From Streptomyces bottropensis ATCC 25435 (GTDB lineage: Bacteria > Actinomycetota > Actinomycetes > Streptomycetales > Streptomycetaceae), in NCBI RefSeq assembly GCF_000383595.1, contig NZ_KB911581.1, forward strand, positions 3,416,265 through 3,480,264: a DNA stretch of 64,000 nucleotides, read 5' to 3'. A program made the translations under genes and the position numbers. Shown here one piece after another: positions 30,901-38,524 of the stretch (position 1 is the first letter of the stretch; the number at the start of each line of letters is the position of its first letter). The notes below the pieces were generated by a model that did not search any database, was not told the DNA's origin, and saw only the letters and a list, made by a program, of their open reading frames with translations.

Positions 30901-31788
30901 CGCCAGCTCCGGCGGACAGGCCTCACCACCGAAGATCAGCAGCCGTACGTCGTTCAGGGTCTCGGACTCCCACAGCGCGGCCAGCGTCGGCACGGTGGAG
31001 ACGACCGTGATCTCCTGCTCGACCAGCCACGGCCCCAGATCGGCACCGCTCCTGACCTGCGAGCGCGGCACCGGCACCAGACAGGCCCCGTACCGCCAGG
31101 CCAGCCACATCTCCTCGCAGGACGCGTCGAAGGCCACGGACAGCCCGGCCATCACCCGGTCCCCGGGCCCGATGGGCTCCTCGGCCAGGAACAGCGCCGC
31201 CTCGGCGTCCACGAACGCGGCGGCGCTGCGATGGCTCACGGCCACGCCCTTGGGCTTCCCCGTCGACCCGGAGGTGAAGATGATCCACGCGTCGTGCTCG
31301 ACCCCGGGCCGGGCGGCGGGGGAGTCGCACGCGCCGGTGACGGTCAGTTCGTGCCCGGCCCCGACGACGGCCCGCACCTCCGCCTCGCCGAACACCAGCT
31401 TGGCCCGCTCGTCGGGGTCCTCGGCGTCGACGGGCACATAGGCGGCCCCGGCCGCGAGCACCGCGAGGATCGCGACGTACAGGTCGTTCGTGCCGGACGG
31501 CACCCGCACCCCGACCCGGTCCCCGAGCCCGACCCCGGCCGCCCCCAGACGCTGCCGCAGGTGCTCCACCTCGACCGCCAGCGCCCTATAGCTGAGCCGC
31601 CGGCTGCCGTCGTCCAGCGCCGGCTCGTCCGGATAGGACCGCACGGACGCCTCGAAGACGTCCACGAGCGTGCGCGGGGAGGCCGCCGGGCCGGCCGAGA
31701 AGAGTGCCGCTCCGCCGAATCCTCCGGCTCCCTGCGCCAGCTCCCCGTCGAGCAGCGTGAGGTCAGGACTCTCGTACACGGCGGCCAT
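27913..31788 (-). CDS. Pls/PosA-family membrane NRPS (poly-amino-acid synthetase-like)
   Basis: A 1291-aa one-module synthetase. Adenylation domain about 38-505 (IIFTSGSTGKPKG 169-181, NTYGPTE 308-314, YRSGDLV 391-397, K497), carrier domain about 515-595 with phosphopantetheine Ser at S552 (GGGSLAAAQ). From about 615 a membrane region with roughly six helices alternates with three left-handed-beta-helix acyltransferase-like blocks (for example VGAGAVVGTRSMLLPGARVG and LREGATLGPGGIVLPGSVVG). This is the architecture of epsilon-poly-L-lysine synthetase Pls, which has no thioesterase or ordinary condensation domain. Aligned by eye to GrsA, the specificity residues are D221, A222, E225, S264, I285, G287, T309, V317, V318, K497 (DAESIGTVVK), close to the bacitracin lysine code. 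The product is presumably a lysine or similar cationic homopolymer; many non-producers also carry relatives. ATG 31788 follows CGAGGATCC. Confidence 0.88.
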   Translation of the reverse strand: MAAVYESPDLTLLDGELAQGAGGFGGAALFSAGPAASPRTLVDVFEASVRSYPDEPALDDGSRRLSYRALAVEVEHLRQRLGAAGVGLGDRVGVRVPSGTNDLYVAILAVLAAGAAYVPVDAEDPDERAKLVFGEAEVRAVVGAGHELTVTGACDSPAARPGVEHDAWIIFTSGSTGKPKGVAVSHRSAAAFVDAEAALFLAEEPIGPGDRVMAGLSVAFDASCEEMWLAWRYGACLVPVPRSQVRSGADLGPWLVEQEITVVSTVPTLAALWESETLNDVRLLIFGGEACPPELAQRLVTEGREVWNTYGPTEATVVACASLMSGEEPIRIGLPLDGWELAVVDEAGEPVPMGGSGQLVIGGVGLARYLDAEKDAEKYAPLTSLGWERAYRSGDLVKAEPEGLVFLGRADEQVKLGGRRIELGEVDAALQALPGAAGAAAAVRTARSGNQLLVGYVVTQDGWDRAAAVEQLRAELPAALVPLLAPVAELPTRTSGKVDRDALPWPLAEPESAGPVEELYGTEAWLAEQWTQVLGIAVGGAGDDFFAIGGGSLAAAQLTTRLRTRYPSVAVVDIYQRPTLRKLARYLEASGEEEGTRRAVEPVPVRARFVQLLLLVPLFTLLGLRWIVPLTALGNLLGPYAWLPTAPWWAVAVGAVLLYTPPGRLAVAAGGARLLLRGVTPGRYARGGSVHLRLWAAERLAEFSGATSLTGVWLERYARALGARIGADVDLHALPPVTGLLKLGRGAAVESEVDLSGYWLDGDRLEIGTVKVGAGAVVGTRSMLLPGARVGKRAEVAPGSAVAGQVPTGQRWAGAPAVKLGKAKRNWPKERPQRGLFWRVSYGVTGFGLTALPVLAGIAALAVLGLFVAPDAGLGAALRGGALGLVPATLAFGAAYALLLLVAVRLLSLGLREGTHPTHSRVGWQAWTVTQLMDRSRQTLFPLYAGLVTPVWLRLLGMRIGKGAEVSTVLALPSLTTVGDGAFLADDTLTAPYELGGGWLRIGRAQIGRRAFLGNSGMTAPGRSVPDGGLVGVLSATPKKAKKGSSYLGLPPVRLPRSAADGDQSLTYEPPARLLWARALVELCRIVPVFCSAGLALLTVAALSALGGWAWPLGGLVLLEAGAFGCVLSVLAKWLLVGRHRTGEHPLWSGFVWRNELADTFVEVLAVPWLAGSVPGTPVLNVWLRGLGATIGTGVWVESYWLPEPDLVTLGDGATVNRGCVLQTHLFHDRILRTDTVELREGATLGPGGIVLPGSVVGARTTLGPASLVMAAESVPDDTRWLGNPIEAWRR

Positions 31789-32071
31789 CGGATCCTCGCC
31801 TCTCGAACCCGGACCATCCGGGGGCGCCGACGGGCCCGCAGGTCTGCCTGGGGATATTTCCGTATCGACACCGAACAAGCCCAATACTCTAGTGCTCGGG
31901 TGACTACGGCCTGTCGTGTCGGCCAAGCGGGGGCGTCCACCGGGTGGCCCGGAGGGGCAAGGGGACGGGCCGTGACCTGGGGTTTTCCTGGTGGGGGGAG
32001 ATGTCGCCCACATTTCGTCAGTCTCACGCGACGAAGGCCACGACCTGATGGTCGCGGCCTTCGCCCCTGTG

Positions 32072-32156
32072 TGTCCGAGGGGGGACTTGAACCCCCACGC
32101 CCGATAAAGGGCACTAGCACCTCAAGCTAGCGCGTCTGCCATTCCGCCACCCGGAC
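32072..32156 (-). tRNA. tRNA-Leu (GAG)
   Basis: An 85-nt class II tRNA. The acceptor stem 5' GTCCGGG pairs with 3' CTCGGAC, the discriminator is A, and no CCA is encoded. The anticodon stem CTAGC/GCTAG closes loop TTGAGGT, giving anticodon GAG, which reads CTC. The long variable arm and T-loop GTTCAAG are visible. It reads codon CTC, among the most used Leu codons in this genome. Confidence 0.96.
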
Positions 32157-32355
32157 AAGGTGTCTGTCGCGCGGGGTTCCCCCCGTGGCGACGAAGGAAA
32201 CATTACCAGGCTTTCCGGAGCCCCCGATCACGCCCCGTCCCCGGGCGGCCGGGTGTGAACGGCGTGTGACCCGGCCGGTCCCGGTCTTGGGGCGAGTGGT
32301 GGGGCAGGAGGAGGATGAGGGCGAACCACCAGCAGCGACAGCGGGAGGAACCAGC

Positions 32356-33681
32356 GTGAACGAGACGGACACGGGCAGGCGCGTGACCGGCGAGGACGAG
32401 GTCGTCGACCTCTGCCGCGAGCTGATCCGGATCGACACCAGCAACTTCGGCGACCACTCGGGCCCGGGGGAGCGCAAGGCCGCCGAGTATGTCGCCGAGA
32501 AGCTGGCCGAGGTCGGGCTGGAGCCGCGGATCTTCGAGTCGCACCCGGGCCGCGCGTCGACGGTGGCCCGGATCGAGGGGGAGGACCCCTCGCGGCCCGC
32601 GCTGCTCATCCACGGCCACACCGACGTCGTGCCGGCCAACGCGGTGGACTGGACCCACCACCCGTTCTCCGGTGAGGTCGCGGACGGCTGTGTCTGGGGC
32701 CGGGGCGCCGTCGACATGAAGGACATGGACGCGATGACCCTGGCGGTCGTCCGCGACCGGCTGCGCAGCGGCCGCAAGCCTCCGCGCGACATCGTGCTCG
32801 CCTTCCTCGCGGACGAGGAGGCCGGCGGCACGTACGGGGCCAAGCACCTCGTCAAGAACCACGCCGACCTCTTCGAGGGCGTCACCGAGGCGATCAGCGA
32901 GGTCGGCGGGTTCTCGTTCACCGTCAACGAGCAGCGGCGGCTCTATCTGATCCAGACGGCCGAGAAGGGCATGCACTGGATGAAGCTCACCGTGGCCGGT
33001 ACCGCCGGGCACGGGTCGATGATCCACCGTGACAACGCCATCACCGAGCTGTCGGAGGCGGTCGCCCGGCTCGGCCGCCACCAGTTCCCGGTGCGGGTCA
33101 CCAAGACCACCCGGGCCTTCCTCGACGAACTCGGCGACGCGCTCGGCACCGAACTCGACCCGGAGGACATGGAGGGCACCCTCGCCAGGCTCGGCGGCAT
33201 CGCCAAGCTGATCGGCGCGACCCTGCGCAACACCGCCAACCCCACCCAGCTCGGCGCCGGCTACAAGGTCAACGTCATCCCGGGCGAGGCCACCGCGCAC
33301 GTCGACGGGCGTTTCCTGCCCGGGTTCGAGGAGGAGTTCCTCGCCGACCTGGACAAGATCCTCGGCCCGAAGGTGCGGCGCGAGGACGTGCACTCCGACA
33401 AGGCGCTGGAGACGTCCTTCGACGGGGCGATCGTCGACGCCATGCAGTCGGCGCTGCTCGCCGAGGACCCGGCCGCGCAGGCGGTGCCCTACATGCTCTC
33501 CGGCGGTACGGACGCCAAGTCCTTCGACGACCTCGGCATCCGGGGCTTCGGCTTCGCGCCGCTGAAGCTACCGCCGGAGCTGGACTTCGCGGGCATGTTC
33601 CACGGTGTCGACGAGAGGGTGCCGGTGGACGGCCTGAAATTCGGGGTGCGCGTCCTCGACCGTTTCATCGACGCGTCCTGA
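32356..33681 (+). CDS. M20 family zinc peptidase (dipeptidase / acylase type)
   Basis: A 441-aa M20/M25/M40 hydrolase. It has LLIHGHTDVVPA (first zinc His and Asp), VWGRGAVDMKDMDA (bridging Asp), FLADEEAGGTYGAKHL (catalytic Glu and zinc Glu), a lid domain with GTAGHGSMIHRDNA and the last zinc His in FAGMFHGVDERVPV. It probably cleaves dipeptides or N-acyl amino acids in the cytoplasm; the exact substrate is not determinable. GTG 32356 is used since GGGAGGAACCAGC provides the ribosome site and the frame upstream has no coding character. It lies just after the tRNA-Leu, reading away from it. Confidence 0.9.
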   Translation: MNETDTGRRVTGEDEVVDLCRELIRIDTSNFGDHSGPGERKAAEYVAEKLAEVGLEPRIFESHPGRASTVARIEGEDPSRPALLIHGHTDVVPANAVDWTHHPFSGEVADGCVWGRGAVDMKDMDAMTLAVVRDRLRSGRKPPRDIVLAFLADEEAGGTYGAKHLVKNHADLFEGVTEAISEVGGFSFTVNEQRRLYLIQTAEKGMHWMKLTVAGTAGHGSMIHRDNAITELSEAVARLGRHQFPVRVTKTTRAFLDELGDALGTELDPEDMEGTLARLGGIAKLIGATLRNTANPTQLGAGYKVNVIPGEATAHVDGRFLPGFEEEFLADLDKILGPKVRREDVHSDKALETSFDGAIVDAMQSALLAEDPAAQAVPYMLSGGTDAKSFDDLGIRGFGFAPLKLPPELDFAGMFHGVDERVPVDGLKFGVRVLDRFIDAS

Positions 33682-33751
33682 CGTGAACGGGGCGCATTAT
33701 TCGGCAGCGCGTACGAAGACCGACCAGGTCGAGTGAATCGGACCATAAGCT

Positions 33752-33779
33752 CGTAGCTCCAATGGATTCTCCTCGTTAC
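33752..33779 (+). promoter_or_regulatory. Candidate sigma-BldN promoter of the short chaplin
   Basis: CGTAGC (33752-33757), 16 nt, CGTTAC (33774-33779). This is close to the CGTAAC-N16-CGTT consensus I recall for sigma-BldN, which drives chaplin genes during aerial growth. The predicted start near 33786 leaves a leader of about 40 nt before the chaplin ATG. Confidence 0.55.
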
Positions 33780-33828
33780 AGGTGGTGTGACTCGCTACTT
33801 GGGGTCGCTTTGCCTACAAGGAGGAATA

Positions 33829-34062
33829 ATGCTCAAGAAGGTCGTCGCCGCTGCGGCAGCCACCGGTGGTCTGGTTCTCGCGGGCGCGGGTCTGGCCGTT
33901 GCCGACGCCGGGGCCCAGGGTGCCGCGATCGGCTCCCCGGGTGTCGCGTCCGGCAATGTCGTCCAGGTGCCGGTTCACGTCCCCGTGAACGTGTGCGGCA
34001 ACACGATCTCGGTGATCGGGCTGCTGAACCCCGCCTTCGGCAACACCTGCATCAACAAGTGA
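33829..34062 (+). CDS. chpH: Short chaplin (ChpH-like)
   Basis: A 77-aa secreted amyloid-forming surface protein. Sec signal residues 1-25 (MLKKVVAAAAATGGLVLAGAGLAVA), then one chaplin domain: DAGAQGAAIGSPGVASGNVVQVPVHVPVNVCGNTISVIGLLNPAFGNTC. The two cysteines form the intramolecular disulfide of short chaplins; it coats aerial hyphae and lowers water surface tension. ATG 33829 has a near-perfect ribosome site (AAGGAGGAATA). The long chaplin follows after a strong terminator, the same order as chpH-chpC in S. coelicolor. Confidence 0.95.
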   Translation: MLKKVVAAAAATGGLVLAGAGLAVADAGAQGAAIGSPGVASGNVVQVPVHVPVNVCGNTISVIGLLNPAFGNTCINK

Positions 34063-34100
34063 CGTTGTGCCTCACCACGTGAGGGTCTGAAATAACCGTC

Positions 34101-34133
34101 GGCCCCGGAGTGCGCGCCATGCACTCCGGGGCC
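34101..34133 (+). terminator. Terminator after the short chaplin
   Basis: Perfect 13-bp arms (34101-34113 and 34121-34133) with a 7-nt loop, 39 nt after the chaplin stop. It would let the short chaplin mRNA accumulate separately from the long chaplin gene. Confidence 0.85.
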
Positions 34134-34194
34134 GTCCGGTATCCCGGCAAGGTGTAAAAGATCAGAACACAGGGCTAAGGCAGGTAATTCAGCA

Positions 34195-35151
34195 ATGCGA
34201 CAGGTCACCCGCAAAGGCCTCATGACGGTGGCGGCCGCGTCCGGTGTGCTCGCCGCGGCGGGCGGTGCCGCGCACGCCGACGCCGGTGCGCAGGGCTCCG
34301 CCACCCACTCGCCCGGCGTGCTCTCCGGCAACACCGTGCAGGCTCCGGTGGAGACCGAGGTCAACGTCTGCGGCAACACGGTGAGCGTGGTCGGACTGCT
34401 CAACCCGGCAGCGGGCAACAAGTGTTCCAACGGCGGAGGCGGCAAGCACGCACGCGGCGGCCAGGGCGGCGGCGGTCACGGTTCGTCGTACGGCGGCTCC
34501 CAGGCCGGCGGTCACGCCGGTGACTCGCCGGGCGTGGCCTCCGGCAACCACGTCCAGGCTCCGGTGCACATTCCGGTCAACGTGTGCGGCAACAGCGTCG
34601 ACGTGGTCGGCGTCGGCAACCCGGCCACCGGCAACGACTGCTCGAACGGCGGTGGTGGTGGCGGTTACGGCGACCACGGCCACGGCGGTCCCGGTTCGTC
34701 CCACGGCGGCTCCCACGCGGACGGTCACACCGGCGGCTCGCCGGGCGTGGGCTCCGGCAACAGCGTGCAGGTGCCCATCGACGTGCCGGTCAACGTGTGC
34801 GGCAACAACATCGGCGTGATCGGTATCGGCAACGGGGTCACGGGCAACGACTGCGGGAACTCGGGCGGCGGAGGGCCGCACGAGAACCCGGGCGGTGGCC
34901 ACCAGAACCCGCCGGGCGACTCCGAGGAGGAGTCCCCGCAGACACCGGGCAAGCCGGGCAAGCCCGGTGGTGAGGTCCCCGGCGGTGACACCAACCACCC
35001 GGGCACGCAGACCGTCACCCAGCCCGACGGTGCCGCGCAGCTCGCCCAGACCGGCGGCGACCTGCCGCTGGGGCTCGTCCTCCCGGTGGGCGCGGGCGCA
35101 CTGATCGGGGGCGCCCTGATCTACCGCAAGGCGCGGGCGGCCGCTCTGTAA
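34195..35151 (+). CDS. chpC: Long chaplin with three chaplin domains and sortase signal
   Basis: A 318-aa cell-wall-anchored chaplin. The signal peptide is residues 1-28. Three chaplin domains follow, each with a paired Cys: NVCGNTVSVVGLLNPAAGNKC, NVCGNSVDVVGVGNPATGNDC and NVCGNNIGVIGIGNGVTGNDC, joined by Gly/His/Ser linkers that are themselves near-duplicates (HGSSYGGSQAGGHAG, GSSHGGSHADGHTGG). Next come a Pro/Gly-rich wall-spanning region and a C-terminal LAQTG sorting signal, hydrophobic helix and RKAR tail for class E sortase. S. coelicolor ChpA-C have two chaplin domains, so three is unusual. ATG 34195; ribosome site weak (AAGGCAGG, 12 nt). Confidence 0.94.
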   Translation: MRQVTRKGLMTVAAASGVLAAAGGAAHADAGAQGSATHSPGVLSGNTVQAPVETEVNVCGNTVSVVGLLNPAAGNKCSNGGGGKHARGGQGGGGHGSSYGGSQAGGHAGDSPGVASGNHVQAPVHIPVNVCGNSVDVVGVGNPATGNDCSNGGGGGGYGDHGHGGPGSSHGGSHADGHTGGSPGVGSGNSVQVPIDVPVNVCGNNIGVIGIGNGVTGNDCGNSGGGGPHENPGGGHQNPPGDSEEESPQTPGKPGKPGGEVPGGDTNHPGTQTVTQPDGAAQLAQTGGDLPLGLVLPVGAGALIGGALIYRKARAAAL

Positions 35152-35170
35152 CCCGACCCGGCCGACGGCG

Positions 35171-35208
35171 AACGGAGCGGGCCCCGCACCAGCGGGGCCC
35201 GCTCCGTT
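35171..35208. terminator. Perfect 17-bp hairpin between convergent genes
   Basis: Arms AACGGAGCGGGCCCCGC (35171-35187) and its exact complement (35192-35208), loop ACCA. It follows the long chaplin stop by 19 nt and precedes the convergent DUF5703 stop by 13 nt. Confidence 0.88.
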
Positions 35209-35221
35209 CCGCTCCGCCCGC

Positions 35222-35410
35222 TCACCAGGTGGCGCGTACCTGGCGGATGATCCGTCGGCGCAACCGCACCCTGCGGCTGCCGTCACGCAGCAGGCTCAGT
35301 CGGTCCAACTCCCAGTGTCCGTACTCGGCATGGTCCGTCAGCAGACGTGTGGCGTCCTTGCGGGAAACGCCGCGCGGTACGTACACGTCGACAAATTCGT
35401 ATTCCGGCAT
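35222..35410 (-). CDS. Small DUF5703-type basic protein
   Basis: A 62-aa protein, MPEYEFVDVYVPRGVSRKDATRLLTDHAEYGHWELDRLSLLRDGSRRVRLRRRIIRQVRATW. It is found widely in streptomycetes and other actinobacteria as a small conserved protein of unknown function (DUF5703). The Arg-rich C-terminus suggests nucleic-acid or membrane contact, which is inference. It diverges from the next gene with only 47 bp between the starts, so the promoters overlap. Confidence 0.82.
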   Translation of the reverse strand: MPEYEFVDVYVPRGVSRKDATRLLTDHAEYGHWELDRLSLLRDGSRRVRLRRRIIRQVRATW

Positions 35411-35457
35411 CGCATCTATTGTGCGGGCTGGGGCCCGGTACGGATAGCGTCTGCACT

Positions 35458-36144
35458 ATGTCTGATGCTGCGCAGCCCACCGCTGCCGAGGTACGCGCCG
35501 CCGCCGAGGCGGTCAAGACCGCGCTCGACCGCCACCTGGCCGCGGTCGAACGCCGGTCGGGGGAGGACGACCCGGCCGTCTACGAGGCGTTCAACGAGCT
35601 GGCCGCGGCCGCCGAGGAGTACGACGAACTGCTCTACGACCGCTACGACGAGGTCACTCCCTTCGAGATCCCCGGCACCGAGGACATGCCGCCGTACACC
35701 GGCCCCGGGGAACCCGGCGCGCTCAGCGTGATGATCCGCCGGGACTACACGGTGGCCGAGCCGCAGCGGCTGCTGGCCCAGGCCCAGCGGGTGGAGGCGG
35801 CGGAGGAGCCGGTCGGCTCCGACGGTCCGGGGCGCACGGTGCACGGTGCGCTGGGTCTGCTGTTCGGCGAGTTCGAGCCGGACGAGATCGCCTCCCGGCA
35901 CAAGGAGTTCGGCCTGGAGGAGGGGGACTCCACGCTCTGGGTGACCGCCGCGGACGACACCGCCGAACCCGGCGAGTGGCTGGAGGCGCCCTTCGAAGGG
36001 GTCGATCCGCAGAGGGTCGTCTGCCGCTTCGACGTCAGCGCGGTCTTCGACGACGAGCCGGACGACGACCTGGACGACGACCTCGCGCTGGAACCGGATC
36101 TCGGGGACGACGAGGAGCTGGAACCGCTGGACGCCGATCGCTGA
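35458..36144 (+). CDS. Conserved acidic hypothetical protein, probably leaderless
   Basis: A 228-aa protein, family unknown to me but with the codon pattern and length of a core streptomycete gene. Residues 1-70 are helical and charged (TAAEVRAAAEAVKTALDRHLAAVERRSGEDD, FNELAAAAEEYDELLYDRYDEV). A middle domain SVMIRRDYTVAEPQRLLAQA and HGALGLLFGEFEPDEIASRHKEFGLEEGDSTLWV follows, and the tail is almost entirely Asp/Glu/Leu (about 205-228). ATG 35458 lacks a ribosome site, while TAGCGT ends 8 nt upstream as a -10 element, indicating a leaderless mRNA. Function not assigned. Confidence 0.78.
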   Translation: MSDAAQPTAAEVRAAAEAVKTALDRHLAAVERRSGEDDPAVYEAFNELAAAAEEYDELLYDRYDEVTPFEIPGTEDMPPYTGPGEPGALSVMIRRDYTVAEPQRLLAQAQRVEAAEEPVGSDGPGRTVHGALGLLFGEFEPDEIASRHKEFGLEEGDSTLWVTAADDTAEPGEWLEAPFEGVDPQRVVCRFDVSAVFDDEPDDDLDDDLALEPDLGDDEELEPLDADR

Positions 36145-36241
36145 CGCGGGGCTCCCGACGTCGTGCGCCCGGTGGCCCGGGGCAGGCGGGCGCCGGCGCG
36201 CACCCGCCCCGGTCCCGGCCCGCCCCTCGTCGCCGGCGCGG

Positions 36242-38524
36242 TCAGCCGGCCGCAGGCACCTGGGCCTTCAGCAGTGCCGGGAGCCGGGTCGTGCGCGGCT
36301 TCGCCGGTACCTCGGCGACCGCGTGGGGCAGGGCCTGCTCCACACCGTGCACCACCGACAGATGCCGCTCGGCGCGACCGAAGGCCGTGTAGACCCAGGG
36401 CCGGCTCAGCGCCTGCGCCGCGTCACCCGGCAGCACCACGACCGCGGCCGGCCACCGGTGCCCCACGGCCTGGTGCGCGGTGAGCGCCCACCCGTGCCGC
36501 ACGCTCTGCTCGACCCGCTCCTTCGGCACGACGACGGCGGTGCCCGCGCACTCCAGATGCAGCCCCTCGGCGTCGGCCCGCACCACCCGTCCCGGCGTCG
36601 AACGGCCCGGCGCGGGGGAGTACGCCACGCGGTCGCCCGGGTCGAACCCGCCGAAGCGGCCCGGCCCCGGGTTCAGCCGCTCCTTGAGCGCGGTGTTGAG
36701 CGCACGCGTGCCGGCCGCCCCACCATGCCCGGTTGTGATCACCTGCACCTGCTCGGCGGGGATCCCGAACGCCCTCGGCACCGAGTCCACGACCAGCTGC
36801 GCGGTCCTGTGCACCGCCTCGCCCGCGTCCCGCACCGGCACGATCACCACCTCCCTGCCGGGCGCGTCGACCTGGTTCAGCTCCCCGATCCCGATTCCCG
36901 AGACCAGCTCGCCGACGGGGCCGGGGTCGGGTGTCCGCGAGGCGACCTGTGGGCAGGCACGGGCGGCGAGCAGGTCCGCGAAGACCCGGCCCGGCCCGGC
37001 GGACCACAGCACCCCCGGGTCGCCGCTGAGCACCAACCGGGCCCCGTCGGGCAGCGACTCGGCGAGCAGCGCGGCGGTCTCGACGTCCAGCTGGGGCGCG
37101 TCCAGCACCACGAGCAGGTCGAGGTCGAGGGCGCCTTCCCGGTCCCGGCCGGGGCCCTCGACGCCGGAGAGCAGCCCGGCCAGGGTCGTCACGGCGGCGG
37201 GTTCGACGCCCTCGGCCCCGGCCGATCCCTCGACGGCCGCTCCCTCGCCGCTGGCCGGCCCGGAGGCGAGGCGCCGCCTTCCGTCCGCGCTGTGTGTCGC
37301 CGCGTACGCCTTCAGTCCGAGCGCCCGAGCGGCCGTGACCAGCGCCGCCGGTTCCGCGCGGGCCGCCTCGCCGCCGGTGTGGAGCACCAGCCCGTGTCCG
37401 GCGACGGCGCGGATCAGCTCCGCCGCCGACCGCGGTGCCGAGGCCGCCGCCGAGGCCCAGTTGGCCGTGTCGTCCTTGGCCAGGGAGTTCATGACGCGGG
37501 CGAGTCCGTCGGCGAGGCTCTCCTCGGCGAGGGCGTACCGCTCCAGACCGATGAGGACACGCACCGGGCGCTCCTGATCAGCTTCGTCGCCCTCGGCGTC
37601 GTCGGCCGGGGGCGCGGACCGGGCCGCGGTCGGGGCGTCGTCGAGCGCGTCCTGGAAGACCAGGGCCTCGCCCTCGGCGACCGTGCTCCGGACGGCCTCG
37701 TCGGGGTCGGGCACGGAGTACCGGGCGAGCGCGGCGGCCAGCGCCGGGGCCTCCAGCGCCGTGTGCCCGGCGACGGCCGCCTGCTCCAGCAGCCACACGG
37801 TGACCGCCCGGCCCCGCCGCTCGTCGTCAGGGCCGCACTCGGCGCCGAGCAGAGCCCGCGCGAAACCGTCGGCCTGCTCCGGCCGCACCCCCGCCACCCG
37901 CAGCAACTGCCAGGGGTCCTCGCGCAGTCGAGCGCCGGCGCCCTCGCCGAGTGCCTCGGCGACCTGTGCCGCAAGCGCAACGGGGGCACCGCCCGCGGCC
38001 AGCACCGCGCGCACGTCCTCGACGGTCTCGCCCGAAGGAGCGGGCGCACCACCCGAGGACGCCATCGGTTCCGGTCGCCGCACGGGCTCCGGCGCCGGCC
38101 GGCGCGGAGCCGGCGCGGGCTCGGCGAAGGCGCCGGCCGTGGGCTTCTGCCCGCCCTCCACCGCCCGTACGGCGGCCAGCAGATCGGCGGCCGACCCACT
38201 GAGCTTGACCCCGCTGGTGATCGGCGCCTTCTTCTCCGCCTTGCGTCGCTCGATCCGCTCCCGCTCCAGCCGCTGGGCCGCCAACTCGGCCTGGGCCTCG
38301 GAGGTCTCGGGTGCGGCTTCGCCGTCGCCGGCGACGGCCTCGGCGGAACCCTCGGCGCCGCCGTCGCCCGAGCCGTCCCCCTCGTCCCCCTCCTGCGGCG
38401 TCGCCGTGACCGCGGCGTCCCGGTCCTCGGGCGTGCCGCCGGGCGCGTCGGTGCCGTCGGCGGGCGTCCCGTCGCCCCGTCCCCCCGGCTCGTCCGGCTC
38501 CGTGGTCGCGGGCTCCGTGCTCAC
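36242..38524 (-). CDS. RecD2-like protein with degenerate ATPase motifs
   Basis: A 760-aa protein resembling RecD2/TraA SF1B helicases. The first 160 residues are acidic, low-complexity and Ala/Glu rich. About 175-300 has HhH/RecD2 N-domain features (LREDPWQLLRVAGVRPEQADGFARALLG). The core retains LSGDPGVLWSAGPGRVFADLL (equivalent of GDxxQLPSVGPG), HGWALTAHQAVGHRWPAAVVVLPG (motif V, normally TxHKxQG) and RPWVYTAFGRAERHLSVV (motif VI). Walker A is missing: where GxPGTGKT should be, the sequence is HGLVLHTGGEAARAEP without the Lys. Walker B is LLVVLDAPQLD rather than DE. It is therefore unlikely to hydrolyse ATP by the normal mechanism. GTG start overlaps the aldo/keto reductase stop (GTGA), so they are coupled. 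Confidence 0.82.
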   Translation of the reverse strand: MSTEPATTEPDEPGGRGDGTPADGTDAPGGTPEDRDAAVTATPQEGDEGDGSGDGGAEGSAEAVAGDGEAAPETSEAQAELAAQRLERERIERRKAEKKAPITSGVKLSGSAADLLAAVRAVEGGQKPTAGAFAEPAPAPRRPAPEPVRRPEPMASSGGAPAPSGETVEDVRAVLAAGGAPVALAAQVAEALGEGAGARLREDPWQLLRVAGVRPEQADGFARALLGAECGPDDERRGRAVTVWLLEQAAVAGHTALEAPALAAALARYSVPDPDEAVRSTVAEGEALVFQDALDDAPTAARSAPPADDAEGDEADQERPVRVLIGLERYALAEESLADGLARVMNSLAKDDTANWASAAASAPRSAAELIRAVAGHGLVLHTGGEAARAEPAALVTAARALGLKAYAATHSADGRRRLASGPASGEGAAVEGSAGAEGVEPAAVTTLAGLLSGVEGPGRDREGALDLDLLVVLDAPQLDVETAALLAESLPDGARLVLSGDPGVLWSAGPGRVFADLLAARACPQVASRTPDPGPVGELVSGIGIGELNQVDAPGREVVIVPVRDAGEAVHRTAQLVVDSVPRAFGIPAEQVQVITTGHGGAAGTRALNTALKERLNPGPGRFGGFDPGDRVAYSPAPGRSTPGRVVRADAEGLHLECAGTAVVVPKERVEQSVRHGWALTAHQAVGHRWPAAVVVLPGDAAQALSRPWVYTAFGRAERHLSVVHGVEQALPHAVAEVPAKPRTTRLPALLKAQVPAAG

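Noticed and set aside
28354..32130. A 1258-codon plus-strand open frame across the Pls-like gene and the tRNA
   Set aside because: Pro/Arg/Gln-rich composition without domains; it runs through the tRNA gene and opposite a well-supported minus-strand gene.
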